A stretch of DNA of 64,000 bases from Kitasatospora azatica KCTC 9699 (GCF_000744785.1 NZ_JQMO01000002.1:1-64000), one strand, 5' to 3'. Shown: positions 17,199-26,058, numbered from the stretch's first letter. Notes: generated from the letters alone by a model not told the origin. Translations and numbers: made by a program.

Positions 17199-17720
17199 GT
17201 GGTGATCCCCCAAACCACCGGCTGGTCCACGCTGTACAAGGAGCCGGAGACCGAGTTCCAGGTGAGCGCCTTCACCCGCTACGAGCCGCTCGGCGACTCC
17301 GAGGTGCCCCGTGCGCTGCACCGCGTGGTCGACCTGGCGGCCGCGAACCTCGACGACGCCGTCAACGAGGCGCTCGGGAACACCGGCGGCCTGATCACCA
17401 TGATGGCGTTCGTCGGCAACTCCCACGTCGATTCTCCGGAGCTGCACGTCGCCTACGACGTGACCGGAGACGAGGCGGAGCACGAGTACGTCCAGACCTA
17501 CCGGCCCCCGACCAGCGAGCTGCCGCAGCTTGGCGCGCACCTGGACGTCACGCTGTTCGAGGCGGTGCACGATCGGCTGGTGACCTCGGAACATCGCACC
17601 CGGCTGGGCATGGCCCTGGTGCAGTACAACGAGGCGCTGCGATCGCTGCGGCCCGCTGGTGACGTGACGGCGGCCGGCCACCTCCGTCCACGCCCTCGTC
17701 CTGATCGCCGGCCGCGGCCG
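17199..17720 (+). pseudogene. Truncated conserved hypothetical gene
   Basis: From the GTG at 17199 the frame reads as a well-formed protein for about 155 residues: LYKEPETEFQVSAFTRYEPL, then ALHRVVDLAAANLDDAVNEAL, LITMMAFVGNSHVDSPELHV and MALVQYNEALRSLRPAGD. After that it changes abruptly to an R/P-rich tail with no protein character, although the frame stays open to 17921. I recall longer relatives in actinomycetes that continue after the NEALRSW region with a helical domain. That part is missing here, so I call it 3'-truncated. Function unknown. Confidence 0.55.
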
Positions 17721-17917
17721 CGCCGGCGGACCGAGCCGTGGCGTCGAGGTGGTAGGCACGGCCCTCTCGGCCCGGCCGCGCCCTCCAGCAGGCCGAACCG
17801 GCCCGGCCGCCGAAGCGCCACCACCGGCCCCAGCGGCCCATGCTCAACCAGCGCCAGTGCTGGGCGATTTGCCGGGTTCACCGGCACAGCGGGGCCGCGG
17901 GGGAGGATGATGCCGGT

Positions 17918-19210
17918 GTGACCTCGACGCAGCCTCTCCTGTACGCGGCCCCCTCGGCGTTCACGATCGAGCGGGTCCGCACCCTGGTGCAGCAGGTCGG
18001 GCCGGAGGCGCCGACCGTGGAATACAAGGAGAAGCCCGGGCCGACCCTCGCGCGCGGAGTGGCGGCGCTGGCCAACACCTACGGTGGGTTGCTCCTGGTC
18101 GGCGTCAACGACCACCGCAAGATCACCGGGGTGAGGGAGAAGGCGATCGAGGCGGTGGCCGAGCACTGCGCTGCCAAGATCGAGCCGCCGTGGACGCCGG
18201 AGATCATCCCCGTCCCGCTCAACGACGGCTCCGACCTGTTTGTGCTGGTGCTGCGGATCGTGCCGGGCACCCACCCGCGGCCACTGCTGGTCGACGGCGT
18301 CGCCTACGTCCGCCACCAAAACACCACCCACCCCGCCGACTGGCAGCGCCTGGGCGAGCTCTTCGCCGAGCAGGCCGCCACGCCGGAGGCGGTCTGGCAC
18401 CTACAGGCCCCGCAGATCCCCCAGCAGGCCGCCGGGGGCGCCGACGAGGCGGTCGATTTCGTGCTGCGCAGCGGGGTCAGCCTCCCCGTCGCCGCCGCCG
18501 CGGTGTGGCGGCCGCTGTCCGAGCGCGCCGTCACCGCGCTCGCCGGCGCGCTCGACGGCTCCCGGCTCGCGATCGTGATGGCCGGCATGGCGCTGGGCCC
18601 GTCCGGCACCGGCGGCATGAGCGGGTTCCGCCGTGCCGGGCTCAACCGTTCGCGTTCGGTGCGCCTGGCCTGGTCGGCCTGCCCCGACACCTGGCCCGCC
18701 GACCGGCCGCGGCCGATCGAAGCACAGGCCACCCTGGAAGTTCCCGGTGGGTACGGGACATTCGGCCAGCACCTGACCCTCCAGGTCGATGTCACCGTCC
18801 GCACCAGCACCATTGCCGCGGGCCTGTGGCAACCGGTGCACCGGCCGGTCACCCTGCCCGAGACCGCTCACCTGATCGACGCCCTGGCCGAGGCGCTTAC
18901 CACCCCGGACCTGATCGCGGCGCTGGCCGAGCTCGCCGGCGTCGACGCCTACGCTGTGCCCCAGCCACGCAACCTCCACCTGGTCACTGCCCGACCCCTC
19001 ACCAGTGTGCTGGACACCGCTGCCCTCACAGCAGTCCCCGACGCCGGCACCAGCCGCGGCGCGCACCTTCTCGCCGACCCCGCACACGACCTCGCCGACC
19101 CCACCCAGCGCTGGACTCAGGTCCTGCAGTGGCTCGAGCAGATCACCCTCGACGGCGGACTGACAGGCGCCGAACGCCTCCTGCAGCACCTCCCCGGCCC
19201 GGGCCGCTGA
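17918..19210 (+). CDS. AlbA_2 (Schlafen-type) putative DNA-binding protein
   Basis: 430 aa from a GTG at 17918, preceded by GGGAGG at 17901-17906. Residues 34-72 (VEYKEKPGPTLARGVAALANTYGGLLLVGVND...ITGV) match the AlbA_2/AAA_4 fold: E-x-K then an ALANTxGG turn and a GVxD strand. The next ~70 residues (IIPVPLNDG, LLVDGVAYVRHQNTTHPAD) complete it. The C-terminal ~270 residues are unassigned. Members are proposed nucleic-acid-binding proteins and some cleave RNA, but no catalytic claim is made. The start of the gene lies inside the R/P-rich tail of the upstream truncated frame. Confidence 0.75.
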   Translation: MTSTQPLLYAAPSAFTIERVRTLVQQVGPEAPTVEYKEKPGPTLARGVAALANTYGGLLLVGVNDHRKITGVREKAIEAVAEHCAAKIEPPWTPEIIPVPLNDGSDLFVLVLRIVPGTHPRPLLVDGVAYVRHQNTTHPADWQRLGELFAEQAATPEAVWHLQAPQIPQQAAGGADEAVDFVLRSGVSLPVAAAAVWRPLSERAVTALAGALDGSRLAIVMAGMALGPSGTGGMSGFRRAGLNRSRSVRLAWSACPDTWPADRPRPIEAQATLEVPGGYGTFGQHLTLQVDVTVRTSTIAAGLWQPVHRPVTLPETAHLIDALAEALTTPDLIAALAELAGVDAYAVPQPRNLHLVTARPLTSVLDTAALTAVPDAGTSRGAHLLADPAHDLADPTQRWTQVLQWLEQITLDGGLTGAERLLQHLPGPGR

Positions 19211-19241
19211 CCCCCCACCCCGTCACCGGTACAACATCCCA

Positions 19242-19376
19242 GTGCCGTTCACCGCCGGCTGGCTGATCTCCGCTATCAAGTGGGGCGGCGGCGCACCGAA
19301 CTCCTTCCCCGTCGAGGCCGACGTCGACGCGTTCGTCCTGGCCGCCACCACCGAGGCCGCCTTCAAGGTGCTCTGA
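19242..19376 (+). pseudogene. Short C-terminal gene fragment
   Basis: A 44-codon frame from GTG 19242: PFTAGWLISAIKWGGGAPNS then VEADVDAFVLAATTEAAFKV. It has protein-like composition and ends just before a strong hairpin, but has no ribosome-binding site. The same frame is open a little further upstream. Probably the end of a lost gene, or a tiny orphan ORF. Confidence 0.35.
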
Positions 19377-19384
19377 CCCCCGTG

Positions 19385-19435
19385 CGACATGCCGAAGGCG
19401 CCGACCACCGTGGGGCCGGCGCCTTCGGCATGTCG
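19385..19435. terminator. Bidirectional rho-independent-type hairpin
   Basis: An 18-bp perfect inverted repeat (CGACATGCCGAAGGCGCC at 19385-19402 with its complement at 19418-19435) and a 15-nt loop. It lies between the end of the plus-strand fragment and the end of the convergent minus-strand gene at 19462, so it can stop transcription from both sides. There is no U-run, as is common in high-GC actinomycetes. Confidence 0.85.
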
Positions 19436-19461
19436 TCGTCAGCCGGGTGTGGCGGTACCGC

Positions 19462-19878
19462 TCAGGTCGGGTCTTGCGGCGGGAAGTTCCGGTCAAGGAT
19501 CTCGGTCCAGGCCGGCAGGGTGACGAAGCGTCCGGTGTCGTCGGCCTGGGCCCGGACGAGCTCCAGCAGGGCCACAACGAACGGCGCAGCGGCGTTGTCG
19601 ACCGGGACAGCGGCCGCGGCATCCTGGAGTCGCTGGTGAGCGGCGGGAAAGGCGTCCTTGGCCCAGGCGTCCTGTTCCTTGACCTTCGCGGCGCCGGTTT
19701 CCAACAGAATCCGCTCGATCGTGTAGGTGGGGCACTTGTCGGTGTGCCAGATCTCCGTGACGGCCATGTCCCGGCCGACGGAGATGGTGCGGACGTCGCC
19801 GCCGTCCGGCCCGGCCTGGCAGTCCTGACAGTCGATAAGGCGGCGGGTGCTCGGCTGCTCGGCATGGGAGTCGGTCAC
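19462..19878 (-). CDS. Conserved-type hypothetical protein with an N-terminal CxxC
   Basis: 138 aa starting MTDSHAEQPSTRRLIDCQDC. An early C-x-x-C (residues 17-20), one further Cys (KCPTY near 49) and a His-Thr-Asp (EIWHTDKC) could bind a metal. The rest is helical and acidic. It lies 6 nt after the S51 peptidase gene on the same strand and is probably co-transcribed with it. Function unknown. Confidence 0.6.
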   Translation of the reverse strand: MTDSHAEQPSTRRLIDCQDCQAGPDGGDVRTISVGRDMAVTEIWHTDKCPTYTIERILLETGAAKVKEQDAWAKDAFPAAHQRLQDAAAAVPVDNAAAPFVVALLELVRAQADDTGRFVTLPAWTEILDRNFPPQDPT

Positions 19879-19884
19879 AGGGCA

Positions 19885-20559
19885 TCAGTTAGAAGCTGGG
19901 TTGAGCAGCTTCCAGTGACCCTCGGAGACGACCTCGATGCTACCGTCGGTCACCTTGATGGCGGTCTGAGCGTCGATGGCATATGCCGGACCGTTGATCC
20001 CGGCGGCCCACCGTTCCGCCTCCGCCATGCTGTACTCCGGACCGCTGTCGAGGTGCGGGAAGATCGAGAAATCGACGACTCCCAACGCGCTGTCATCACC
20101 GGTGGGCGGCTTCCAGTCAACGAAGTACTCCCCGACGCGGGGAGTCAGGACCATGCTCCCGGCACTGAGCCCTACGTAGACCGTGTCGCGCAGCGACGGG
20201 AAGAGATCGGCCAGTCCGGACTCCCGCATCCAGTGGCACAGGTACAGCGCGTCGCCGCCGTTGACGAGGAGGGCGTCTGCCTCTCGGACCCAGGAGACCC
20301 AGCGTTCCATGTCGATGCTGGGCAGGGCGGTGAGCTCCAGCACGCCCACCGACTTCCACCCCAACTCGGTCATGGGACTGGGGGACTGTCCGCTGATGAA
20401 ACGCCATGGCCCACCCGGATCCCCGTACGGGCCCCCGTAACCGGCGGTGGGGATGCAGAGGGCGCTGGCCTCGGCGATCGGTTTGCCCAGGAGATCGACC
20501 AGCACCGCCAGAATGCTTGCGTTCCTGACACCGGAGTCGGTAAGGAGAAGCTTCATCAC
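19885..20559 (-). CDS. Peptidase family S51 (dipeptidase E-like)
   Basis: 224 aa (or 223 from the second Met). The nucleophile elbow is GLSAGS with Ser132. The preceding strand-turn LLVNGGDALYL (97-107) matches the conserved GG(N/D)xxxL of PepE/cyanophycinase-like enzymes. Family members cleave Asp-X or isoaspartyl/cyanophycin peptides in the cytoplasm. The specificity here is unknown. Length is normal. It leads the pair with the CxxC protein downstream. Confidence 0.82.
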   Translation of the reverse strand: MMKLLLTDSGVRNASILAVLVDLLGKPIAEASALCIPTAGYGGPYGDPGGPWRFISGQSPSPMTELGWKSVGVLELTALPSIDMERWVSWVREADALLVNGGDALYLCHWMRESGLADLFPSLRDTVYVGLSAGSMVLTPRVGEYFVDWKPPTGDDSALGVVDFSIFPHLDSGPEYSMAEAERWAAGINGPAYAIDAQTAIKVTDGSIEVVSEGHWKLLNPASN

Positions 20560-20615
20560 GCCACCCTAGAAGGGCGGTTCGTCGAGCAGACGCTGGGGTC
20601 GGGTGCGGGCAGGCG

Positions 20616-21190
20616 GTGCAGCCGCAGCATCGCCTCCTTCTGGCTGACGTCGCCGTCCCGCAGATCGCTAAGCAAGCAAATCTGCTGCATGACTGCTTAG
20701 CTCGGAGAAGCACCCGCGAATGCCTGGCCGTGATCCGGGTACGCGAAGACGCCCTGCTCCTCCGCAGCCTCCTACGGCCCGACGAGATCCGCTCCCCGGC
20801 CGGCATCGACCCCGAGGGCATCGAGCTGCGCGCCAAGGAGGTCCAGCTCGCCCGGACGCTGATGGCCGCCGTCACCGAGGACTTCCATATCGAGGTCGAG
20901 CACGACGAGTACAACCACGCTCTGGAGGAAGTCGTCGAAGCCCGGCTCGCCGGAATCGAACCGCCCCCACGCCCCCCAGTCCCGCGTGCTGCCCCGCGGC
21001 GGCACCGTCACCGACCTGATGGCCGTTCTGGGGTCCGCGCTCGCCGACGCCCAGGAACAGCACCCCAAGACCGGCGGCGGCGTGAAGAACACCAGCAGCG
21101 CCGCGTCTGCCAGGAAGACGCCCCGCAAGACCACGGCCAAGGAGACGGCAGCGAGCGGCGCAGCGAAGGTCTCCAGAAAGCGCCGAGGAC
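20616..21190 (+). pseudogene. C-terminal remnant of a Ku (NHEJ) gene
   Basis: From about 20720 the frame reads LAVIRVREDALLLRSLLRPDEIRSP, then ELRAKEVQLARTLMAAVTED, and EHDEYNHALEEVVEARLAG. This is the end of the bacterial Ku core and its bridging helices. A frameshift near 20980 moves the rest to another frame: VTDLMAVLGSALADAQEQ followed by a Lys/Ala/Thr-rich tail (SARKTPRKTTAKET), as in actinomycete Ku C-termini. The N-terminal two thirds are missing. Ku binds DNA ends for LigD-dependent joining; this copy cannot. Confidence 0.75.
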
Positions 21191-21321
21191 AGGCGGGCTG
21201 GGCTGACCGCAGCCGCGGTCCGGTTGGTGTCTGGCTGCCGCGGCTTCAGTTACCGAGCTTCTTGTCGTCGCTGTGCTGGTGTGCTGGGAGGAGTAGAGAG
21301 GGTCCCGGCGCGCTGGTGGGG

Positions 21322-21756
21322 CTATGCCGGGCTGGGAGGGCGGGTGCGCAGGTCCGCGTGGACGCTCTTGCCGAACGTCTCCAACGTCGCACCCCAGTGA
21401 CCGCCGGTCAGGTGGTGGACCAGGGCCAGGCCGCGGCCCGACTCGGCTGCGTGGCCGGCCTCGATCAGGCAGGGCAGGGTGCGGGAGCCGTCGCGGACAC
21501 TGATCCGCACGCACCGGTCGGTGACACGCTCGACGGTGACCGTCATCCGGCGCCGGCAGCCGGTCTTCGCGGCGTTGCCCGCCAGCTCGCTGACGATGAG
21601 TTCGCCGGCCTCGACCAGGTCCTCCAGCCGCCAGGCGCGCAGCGTGGTGCGCACCAGGCGGCGGGCCGTGGCGGCGGACTGGGGCTCGTAGGGCAGCAGC
21701 GCCTTGACGGCGCCGGCGGCCTCTAGCCGTGTGGGGGTCTCGATGTCGGCGGTCAC
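21322..21756 (-). CDS. HATPase_c (anti-sigma / SpoIIAB-like) ATP-binding protein
   Basis: 144 aa from a GTG at 21756 that overlaps the stop of the upstream gene (GTGA). ATP-fold motifs: N-box ELIVSELAGNAAKTG, G1-like VRDGS and G2-like AESGRGLALVHHL. The N-box Asn is present. The protein lacks other domains, as in the Streptomyces RsbW-like family of kinase/anti-sigma regulators, which act in the cytoplasm on sigma or anti-anti-sigma proteins. The usual D of the G1 box followed by xGxG is degenerate. Target unknown. Confidence 0.78.
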   Translation of the reverse strand: MTADIETPTRLEAAGAVKALLPYEPQSAATARRLVRTTLRAWRLEDLVEAGELIVSELAGNAAKTGCRRRMTVTVERVTDRCVRISVRDGSRTLPCLIEAGHAAESGRGLALVHHLTGGHWGATLETFGKSVHADLRTRPPSPA

Positions 21757-21995
21757 CGGGCACCTCGCACCCGCCTGCGCCGCCCGCATGCGGCCGCAGC
21801 CGTAGCCGTGGCCGTGGCCCGTGGGCGGATTATGGGGTGCGCGGCCACGCGGTACTCCGCTCTCTCGTCGGCGGTGACAGCTGCGCCCACCCGACCGGGG
21901 ACAGGCGGGCGCAGCGGCCCCAGATCGCCCGCCGGGGACCGGGTGTCCGCTCCGTCACGGCGGGCGACGAATCGACGGTAGGGAGTACGCGGCAT
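21753..21995 (-). CDS. Small basic hypothetical protein coupled to the ATPase gene
   Basis: 80 aa starting MPRTPYRRFVARRDGADTRS. R/A/P-rich with no recognisable domain. Its stop overlaps the GTG of the ATP-binding protein gene by 4 nt. That arrangement is the main support for its being real. It could equally be a leader ORF. Confidence 0.4.
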   Translation of the reverse strand: MPRTPYRRFVARRDGADTRSPAGDLGPLRPPVPGRVGAAVTADERAEYRVAAHPIIRPRATATATAAAACGRRRRVRGAR

Positions 21996-22025
21996 GGCCC
22001 TCAGGTTGCGCCGTCTTGCGCGAAG

Positions 22026-22223
22026 TCACCCGAGAGTGGCTACCGCCGCCGTGATCAGCTGACGGGCCCCGACCCCGTGGACGGCCATAGACGCCAGGTC
22101 GGTCAAGGTGCGCACGTAGTCGGCGATCTCACGCGGCTGGGTGATCCGCAAGTAGCCGCAGGTCAGCCCGACGGCCACCTCGGCCTCGTCGAAGTCCCAG
22201 TCGCGGTCTTCGTCGCTCCCCAC
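22026..22223 (-). pseudogene. C-terminal fragment of a DUF5753-type regulator
   Basis: 65 codons: DWDFDEAEVAVGLTCGYLRI, then IADYVRTLTDLASMAVHGVG. The acidic start, the YLRI...Y...L strand and helix and the A-hG-AR-LI ending resemble the end of the DUF5753 domain that follows the HTH in Streptomyces XRE regulators. The HTH and most of DUF5753 are absent; the upstream sequence belongs to an ATPase fragment in another frame. Confidence 0.45.
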
Positions 22224-22800
22224 CGGTCGGTGAGGGCGCCGACCATCAGCAGGCCGCGGCCTGTCACCTCCTCGTCGTCGCCGATCCGGGCCTGCGGGCG
22301 GGGCCGGCCGTGCCCGCCGGCGGCGACTTCGACGCGCAGCCGCTGGCCTTGGCGGGGCCAGGCGCAGCGTGGCGTCGATGGTGGCGGGCTGGTTTGTGGG
22401 TGGCGGCGTTGGCGATCAGTTCGGAGGCGACGGTGAGCAGGTCGTCCAGGGCGGGGCCGGTGATGCCCCAGCCTGTCGCGGTGGAGCGCAGTGCGTGGCG
22501 GGCGTAGCCGACGCAGGCTAGGCGTCCGGCGGGGTCGGCGGCGTTGGCGTTGGCGACCAGGCGGTACTCGAGCCCGCCGCCGTCCCCGTCGTTCTCGTGC
22601 CGTGTGACGGTCCACCAGCTGCCGTCCCAGACCTCGGCCGACAGGTCGGCTGACGTCGGTGCGAGGCAACAACTGGACCCTCGCTGGGGCCGACGCGGGG
22701 TGACGGATAGGTTGTGGCGCGAGAAAGCCGGTACCGGCTCCGGGCGGCAGGCACGCCGCCCGGAGCCGTCCGGGGTCCCGATTCGTGTGTCGCGGTCCAC
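22163..22800 (-). pseudogene. Frameshifted HATPase_c regulatory protein
   Basis: The first part (start near 22800) reads LACVGYARHALRSTATGWGI then LDDLLTVASELIANAATH, which is the N-box of the same family as the gene at 21322. After HKP, near 22370, the continuing protein GQRLRVEVAAGGHGRPRP...GRGLLMVGALTDRWG, which carries the G-box region, is found in another frame. A frameshift has inactivated it, and its end runs into the DUF5753 fragment. With the neighbour at 21322 it suggests a decayed pair of host-type regulatory modules. Confidence 0.6.
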
Positions 22801-22955
22801 CGCTCACTTCCTGGAGTGACCGCGCCTGCCCCGCGCCGATCGTTGTGCCCTGCCGGACCGCAACCCCTACGAGCGGACTCGGGTGCAGGGCCGGATCCCG
22901 CCGCAGCAGGCGAACTGCCGTCCGCTACGGGTGAGATGTCCCATTCGTGGCCGCG

Positions 22956-22979
22956 TCCGTTGTCACACCGGACAACGGA
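22956..22979. promoter_or_regulatory. Inverted repeat, probable operator upstream of the XRE gene
   Basis: TCCGTTGTC (22956-22964), 6-bp spacer, GACAACGGA (22971-22979), a perfect 9-bp-arm inverted repeat, followed by a further GACAAC. It lies about 95 nt upstream of the XRE gene start, in the gap between that gene and the divergent ATPase remnant. Autoregulation by the XRE protein is the natural guess. Confidence 0.55.
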
Positions 22980-23072
22980 CAACAGCGCGGTGCGCACGAA
23001 CCCCCGCCGCCAGCAACACTCATCTCCCGACCCGCCGTCCCCCGGGGCGCACGGCCAACGAGGAGCAGCCCC

Positions 23073-23396
23073 ATGACCGATCGTCAGCCCACCGGCGGCT
23101 CGCTGCGCCAGCTGCTCGCCCAGTGGCGCTCCAGGACCACCCCCGAAGACCTGGGACTGTCCCGCAGCCGGCGGCAGAAGGCGGACTCGGGAGTGACCCA
23201 GGAGCAGCTGGCGCGGGCGCTGCGGATCAGCCTGCGCCACTACACCGCGATCGAGACCGGCGCGAGCAGTCCGAGCCTGGAGGTGCTGGCCGGGCTTGTG
23301 ACGGTGCTGCGTCTGGACGCCGGCGAGCGCCTGGCCCTGGTCGATGCCGTACTCCAGCGGCCCGGGCCCTGCCTCGCCCTCGCACAGGCCGCGTGA
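23073..23396 (+). CDS. XRE-family helix-turn-helix protein
   Basis: 107 aa from the ATG at 23073, with GAGGAG 8-13 nt upstream. Residues about 40-90 form an HTH_3/HTH_31 domain: DSGVTQEQLARALRISLRHY then AIETGASSPSLEVLAGLVTV, continuing LRLDAGERLALVDAVL. The protein ends shortly after, so it lacks the MmyB-type ligand domain that follows in longer relatives. A short DNA-binding repressor or activator is likely. Confidence 0.78.
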   Translation: MTDRQPTGGSLRQLLAQWRSRTTPEDLGLSRSRRQKADSGVTQEQLARALRISLRHYTAIETGASSPSLEVLAGLVTVLRLDAGERLALVDAVLQRPGPCLALAQAA

Positions 23397-23751
23397 GCAC
23401 TTCTGATGGCGGATGCCCGGACGGGAGGGCCACCGGTACGGCGCCCTTGAGCGGGCGTCAGACGGTCAGCGCCGTTGCAGCCCCGGGCCAACGGCGCCGA
23501 CCGCGCCACCGTGGCGCCCCGGTGGTCGCCGCACACTCGGGCCATGGACGGTGTGAGGGATCCGTTGGCAGTGACGTTGCGCACCGGGGACGTGGTGGCA
23601 CGGCCGGTACTGCGAGCCACCCCGGTGGCGCGCGAGCTGCCGCCGCACCGGGCCCGGGGGCGGCGGCGCGCGCTCACACCCCAGCAGGCGTTTCGCGAGT
23701 GCCTGTATGCAAGTACGATCATCGCCGCATCGGGCGGGCGAGGGAGCGAAC

Positions 23752-24918
23752 ATGTTGGCATGGCGGCGGAGTCGGGCACGCAAGCACGACCCCCGGCTTG
23801 CCGAATCCCTGACCCACGAAGCAAACCGGCTACTGACTGACGGTTCGTGGACGCAGGCCGAACCAGTCTTGCGGCAGGTCATCCAGCTGCGGACCGAGCA
23901 GCTGGGCGCCACCGCTCGCACCACTCTGAGCGCGCGCAGCGCCCTGGCCTGGGCACTGATCGAGCTGCAGCGCCACGAGGAAGCGGTGGCGCAGCTGCGC
24001 GGCCTGCTCCCGCTGGTCCTGGCCGCCTGGGGTGAGCACCACGAGGCTGCCAACGGAGTGCGACTGCATCTGGGTACCGCGCATTTCGCCTCGGGGCGCC
24101 CTGCGCGGGCCGAGGAACTGACCCGCGTCGTCCTGGCGGTGTACCCCGTCATGGACGGGCTGCGCCTGCGGGCATGGACGCTCCTTGCGAGCGCACTCAG
24201 CTGCCTGGGCCGCCACCGCGAGGCCGCGGACGAGTACACCGCGCTCCTGAACGCCGCCTCACCGGTCTACGGCGAAGACGACAGGCAGCTGTTGTGGGTT
24301 CGTACCGACCGGCTGCACCAACTCGCCTTCCTGGCAGAGCACGACCTGGTCGAGCAGGAGTCCCGGGCTCTTCTGGCCGGCCTGGCCGATGATGACCCGC
24401 TGCGCGCGGCCATCAGCGGCGCCCATGCCTTCGTCCTCAACAGCGCCGGCCACCACGCCCCGGCCGAGACCATCGTGCGGGCCGCCCTCGCCCACCACGA
24501 CGGAGCCGACCTCTGCCTCGGCCTCGCGCGCAGCCTCAACGGTCAAGGCCGCCACGAAGAAGCGCTGCGTATACTCACCGATGCCAGGACGAGGTGCCGG
24601 CAGAGCGGCGATACCGAACACGTCAGTCTGCTCCACACCCTCACCGCTCGGGCCCTGCTCGGTCTCGAACGACTCGATGACGCCGAAACCCAGGCCCGCC
24701 AAGCAGTCGAAGCCGCCCGGACCCACCACGGCCCCACCCACCATCGCAGCCTGGAAGCCGCCACCACCCTCGCCAGCGTCCTCGCGGCCCGCGGCCGGCA
24801 CACCGACGCACGCGAACACCTCACCCACTGTGCCGCCGCCTGGCGTCGGCAGTTCGGCCCCCACCACCCACGCACCATCGCCACCGACGCCGAACTCGCC
24901 GCCGTGCCCAAGGCCTGA
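23752..24918 (+). CDS. Tetratricopeptide-repeat protein
   Basis: 388 aa from the ATG at 23752, preceded by GAGGGAG. Successive TPR-like helix pairs run through nearly the whole chain, for example LIELQRHEEAVAQLRGLLPL, LHLGTAHFASGRPARAEELT, LLASALSCLGRHREAADEYT, LNGQGRHEEALRILTDARTR and LASVLAARGRHTDAREHLTH. There is no other domain. TPRs mediate protein-protein contacts. Similar stand-alone TPR proteins in Streptomyces often neighbour XRE regulators, as here. Partner unknown. Confidence 0.8.
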   Translation: MLAWRRSRARKHDPRLAESLTHEANRLLTDGSWTQAEPVLRQVIQLRTEQLGATARTTLSARSALAWALIELQRHEEAVAQLRGLLPLVLAAWGEHHEAANGVRLHLGTAHFASGRPARAEELTRVVLAVYPVMDGLRLRAWTLLASALSCLGRHREAADEYTALLNAASPVYGEDDRQLLWVRTDRLHQLAFLAEHDLVEQESRALLAGLADDDPLRAAISGAHAFVLNSAGHHAPAETIVRAALAHHDGADLCLGLARSLNGQGRHEEALRILTDARTRCRQSGDTEHVSLLHTLTARALLGLERLDDAETQARQAVEAARTHHGPTHHRSLEAATTLASVLAARGRHTDAREHLTHCAAAWRRQFGPHHPRTIATDAELAAVPKA

Positions 24919-25226
24919 CCTCACCTCGGCGCGGCCGGCCGCCGCTGAGCGGCCCACACTGCGGACAGGTGCTCAGGCGGCCGCCGAACCACGCCGCACG
25001 GGCCCCGGGCGGCGGCGCGCTCTCGCAGAGCCTGTACCGCCGGCAGGGCCGGGGCGCAGTGGCTGTCCGGGCGGGCCGCTACGCCTCGATGTAGACGGCG
25101 ATCACCGTCGTTATCTGGGGTTCGCGGTTCGCGGAACTCATCCGCAGTCCAGGCCGATGTGGGTGTGTGAGGCACGTGAGTCACGGGACCCTATGCCTAC
25201 TGATCCTTTCAAAATGAGTCAGCCGG
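24919..25226. other. Intergenic region, no gene seen
   Basis: About 310 bp between the TPR gene (plus) and a minus-strand gene, so convergent. No strong hairpin found and no gene supported. Confidence 0.4.
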
Positions 25227-25598
25227 TCACTCGTCGTCGAGCCGCTGAAGAACCTGCGTGAACTCACCAGCATCGAGCAGGTCGGCGAGCACCTGAGTCA
25301 TGCTCTCGATGCCGGGGTCCCGGACGATCAGGCCATCAGAGCACCAGAAGTAGCGACCGCCTAACTCCTGGCCTGTCTGGGACCACCGCTTCATCAGCCG
25401 CTCAACCTCGGCGAGAGTGAACACGGTCGCGCTCCAGCGGGAGCCGTCCGCTGTCAACAGCACCTCGACGTCGACGTTGCAGACGGCATCCAGATCCTCG
25501 CCCGCACTGGGCAAGAACGACGCCTCGAAGCGGCCTGTGCGGACGCGGTACCAAGGTTCATCCCAGCCCTGGTGGACCTCGTTCCCTGTGTTGGTCAT
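25227..25598 (-). CDS. Hypothetical acidic protein
   Basis: 123 aa starting MTNTGNEVHQGWDEPWYRVR; a GTG 69 nt upstream is an alternative start. It has a mixed strand/helix pattern: VDVEVLLTADGSRWSATVFT then LAEVERLMKRWSQTGQELGG and RYFWCSDGLIVRDPGI. This resembles the many small single-domain immunity-type proteins of Streptomyces arms, but I cannot name a family. Confidence 0.6.
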   Translation of the reverse strand: MTNTGNEVHQGWDEPWYRVRTGRFEASFLPSAGEDLDAVCNVDVEVLLTADGSRWSATVFTLAEVERLMKRWSQTGQELGGRYFWCSDGLIVRDPGIESMTQVLADLLDAGEFTQVLQRLDDE

Positions 25599-25657
25599 CC
25601 GGGGAGTATCTCGATCCGCCTCGCTGTGCTCAACGGCTTTCCTGCCTGCACGTTGTG

Positions 25658-25804
25658 TCAACGGCACTGGTTCCGGATCATGCGGCGCAGGCTGGTGCGG
25701 GCGGCGGCGAGGTCGTCTTCAAGCTCGGTGACTCGCTGGCGGAGTTCCGCGTCCCCGAACTCGCATACAGCGGCCAGGCCCCCACACCGGCCGAGGCGCC
25801 GCAT
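25658..25804 (-). CDS. Very small coiled-coil protein
   Basis: 48 aa ending ELRQRVTELEDDLAAARTSL RRMIRNQCR, a clear amphipathic heptad helix. The start at 25804 is a guess. Short proteins with the same ending occur in Streptomyces mobile regions, which is the only support beyond the helix. Confidence 0.4.
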   Translation of the reverse strand: MRRLGRCGGLAAVCEFGDAELRQRVTELEDDLAAARTSLRRMIRNQCR

Positions 25805-25926
25805 GATCCGGCGCCTGCGGAACAAGGGGCGCGCCCCTGGCGGCGGACCGGCTGCGGCCCGAGCGGACCACGTCGGCGCGCGGGGAGCCGGCCCGCCGGT
25901 GCCGGCCCATGCGCCCGGGGCTTCGG

Positions 25927-26058
25927 TCAGCAGCGGGGCACGAATTCGTACTCGTCCTCGGACCAGGTGTCGAGGCCGTCGTCGGGGTCCGGCAGACACT
26001 CCATCAGGTCGAGCGGGTCTGGCTCGGGAACGTCGAGGTGATCCATGCCCGCCATCAT
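25927..26058 (-). CDS. Very small acidic protein
   Basis: Up to 43 aa: MDHLDVPEPDPLDLMECLPD followed by an acidic EDEYEFV end. Strongly acidic, unlike the arginine-rich noise of neighbouring frames. The start (26058, 26055 or 26046) is unresolved. Acidic mini-proteins may act as DNA mimics or antitoxin-like partners, but nothing here shows it. Confidence 0.35.
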   Translation of the reverse strand: MMAGMDHLDVPEPDPLDLMECLPDPDDGLDTWSEDEYEFVPRC

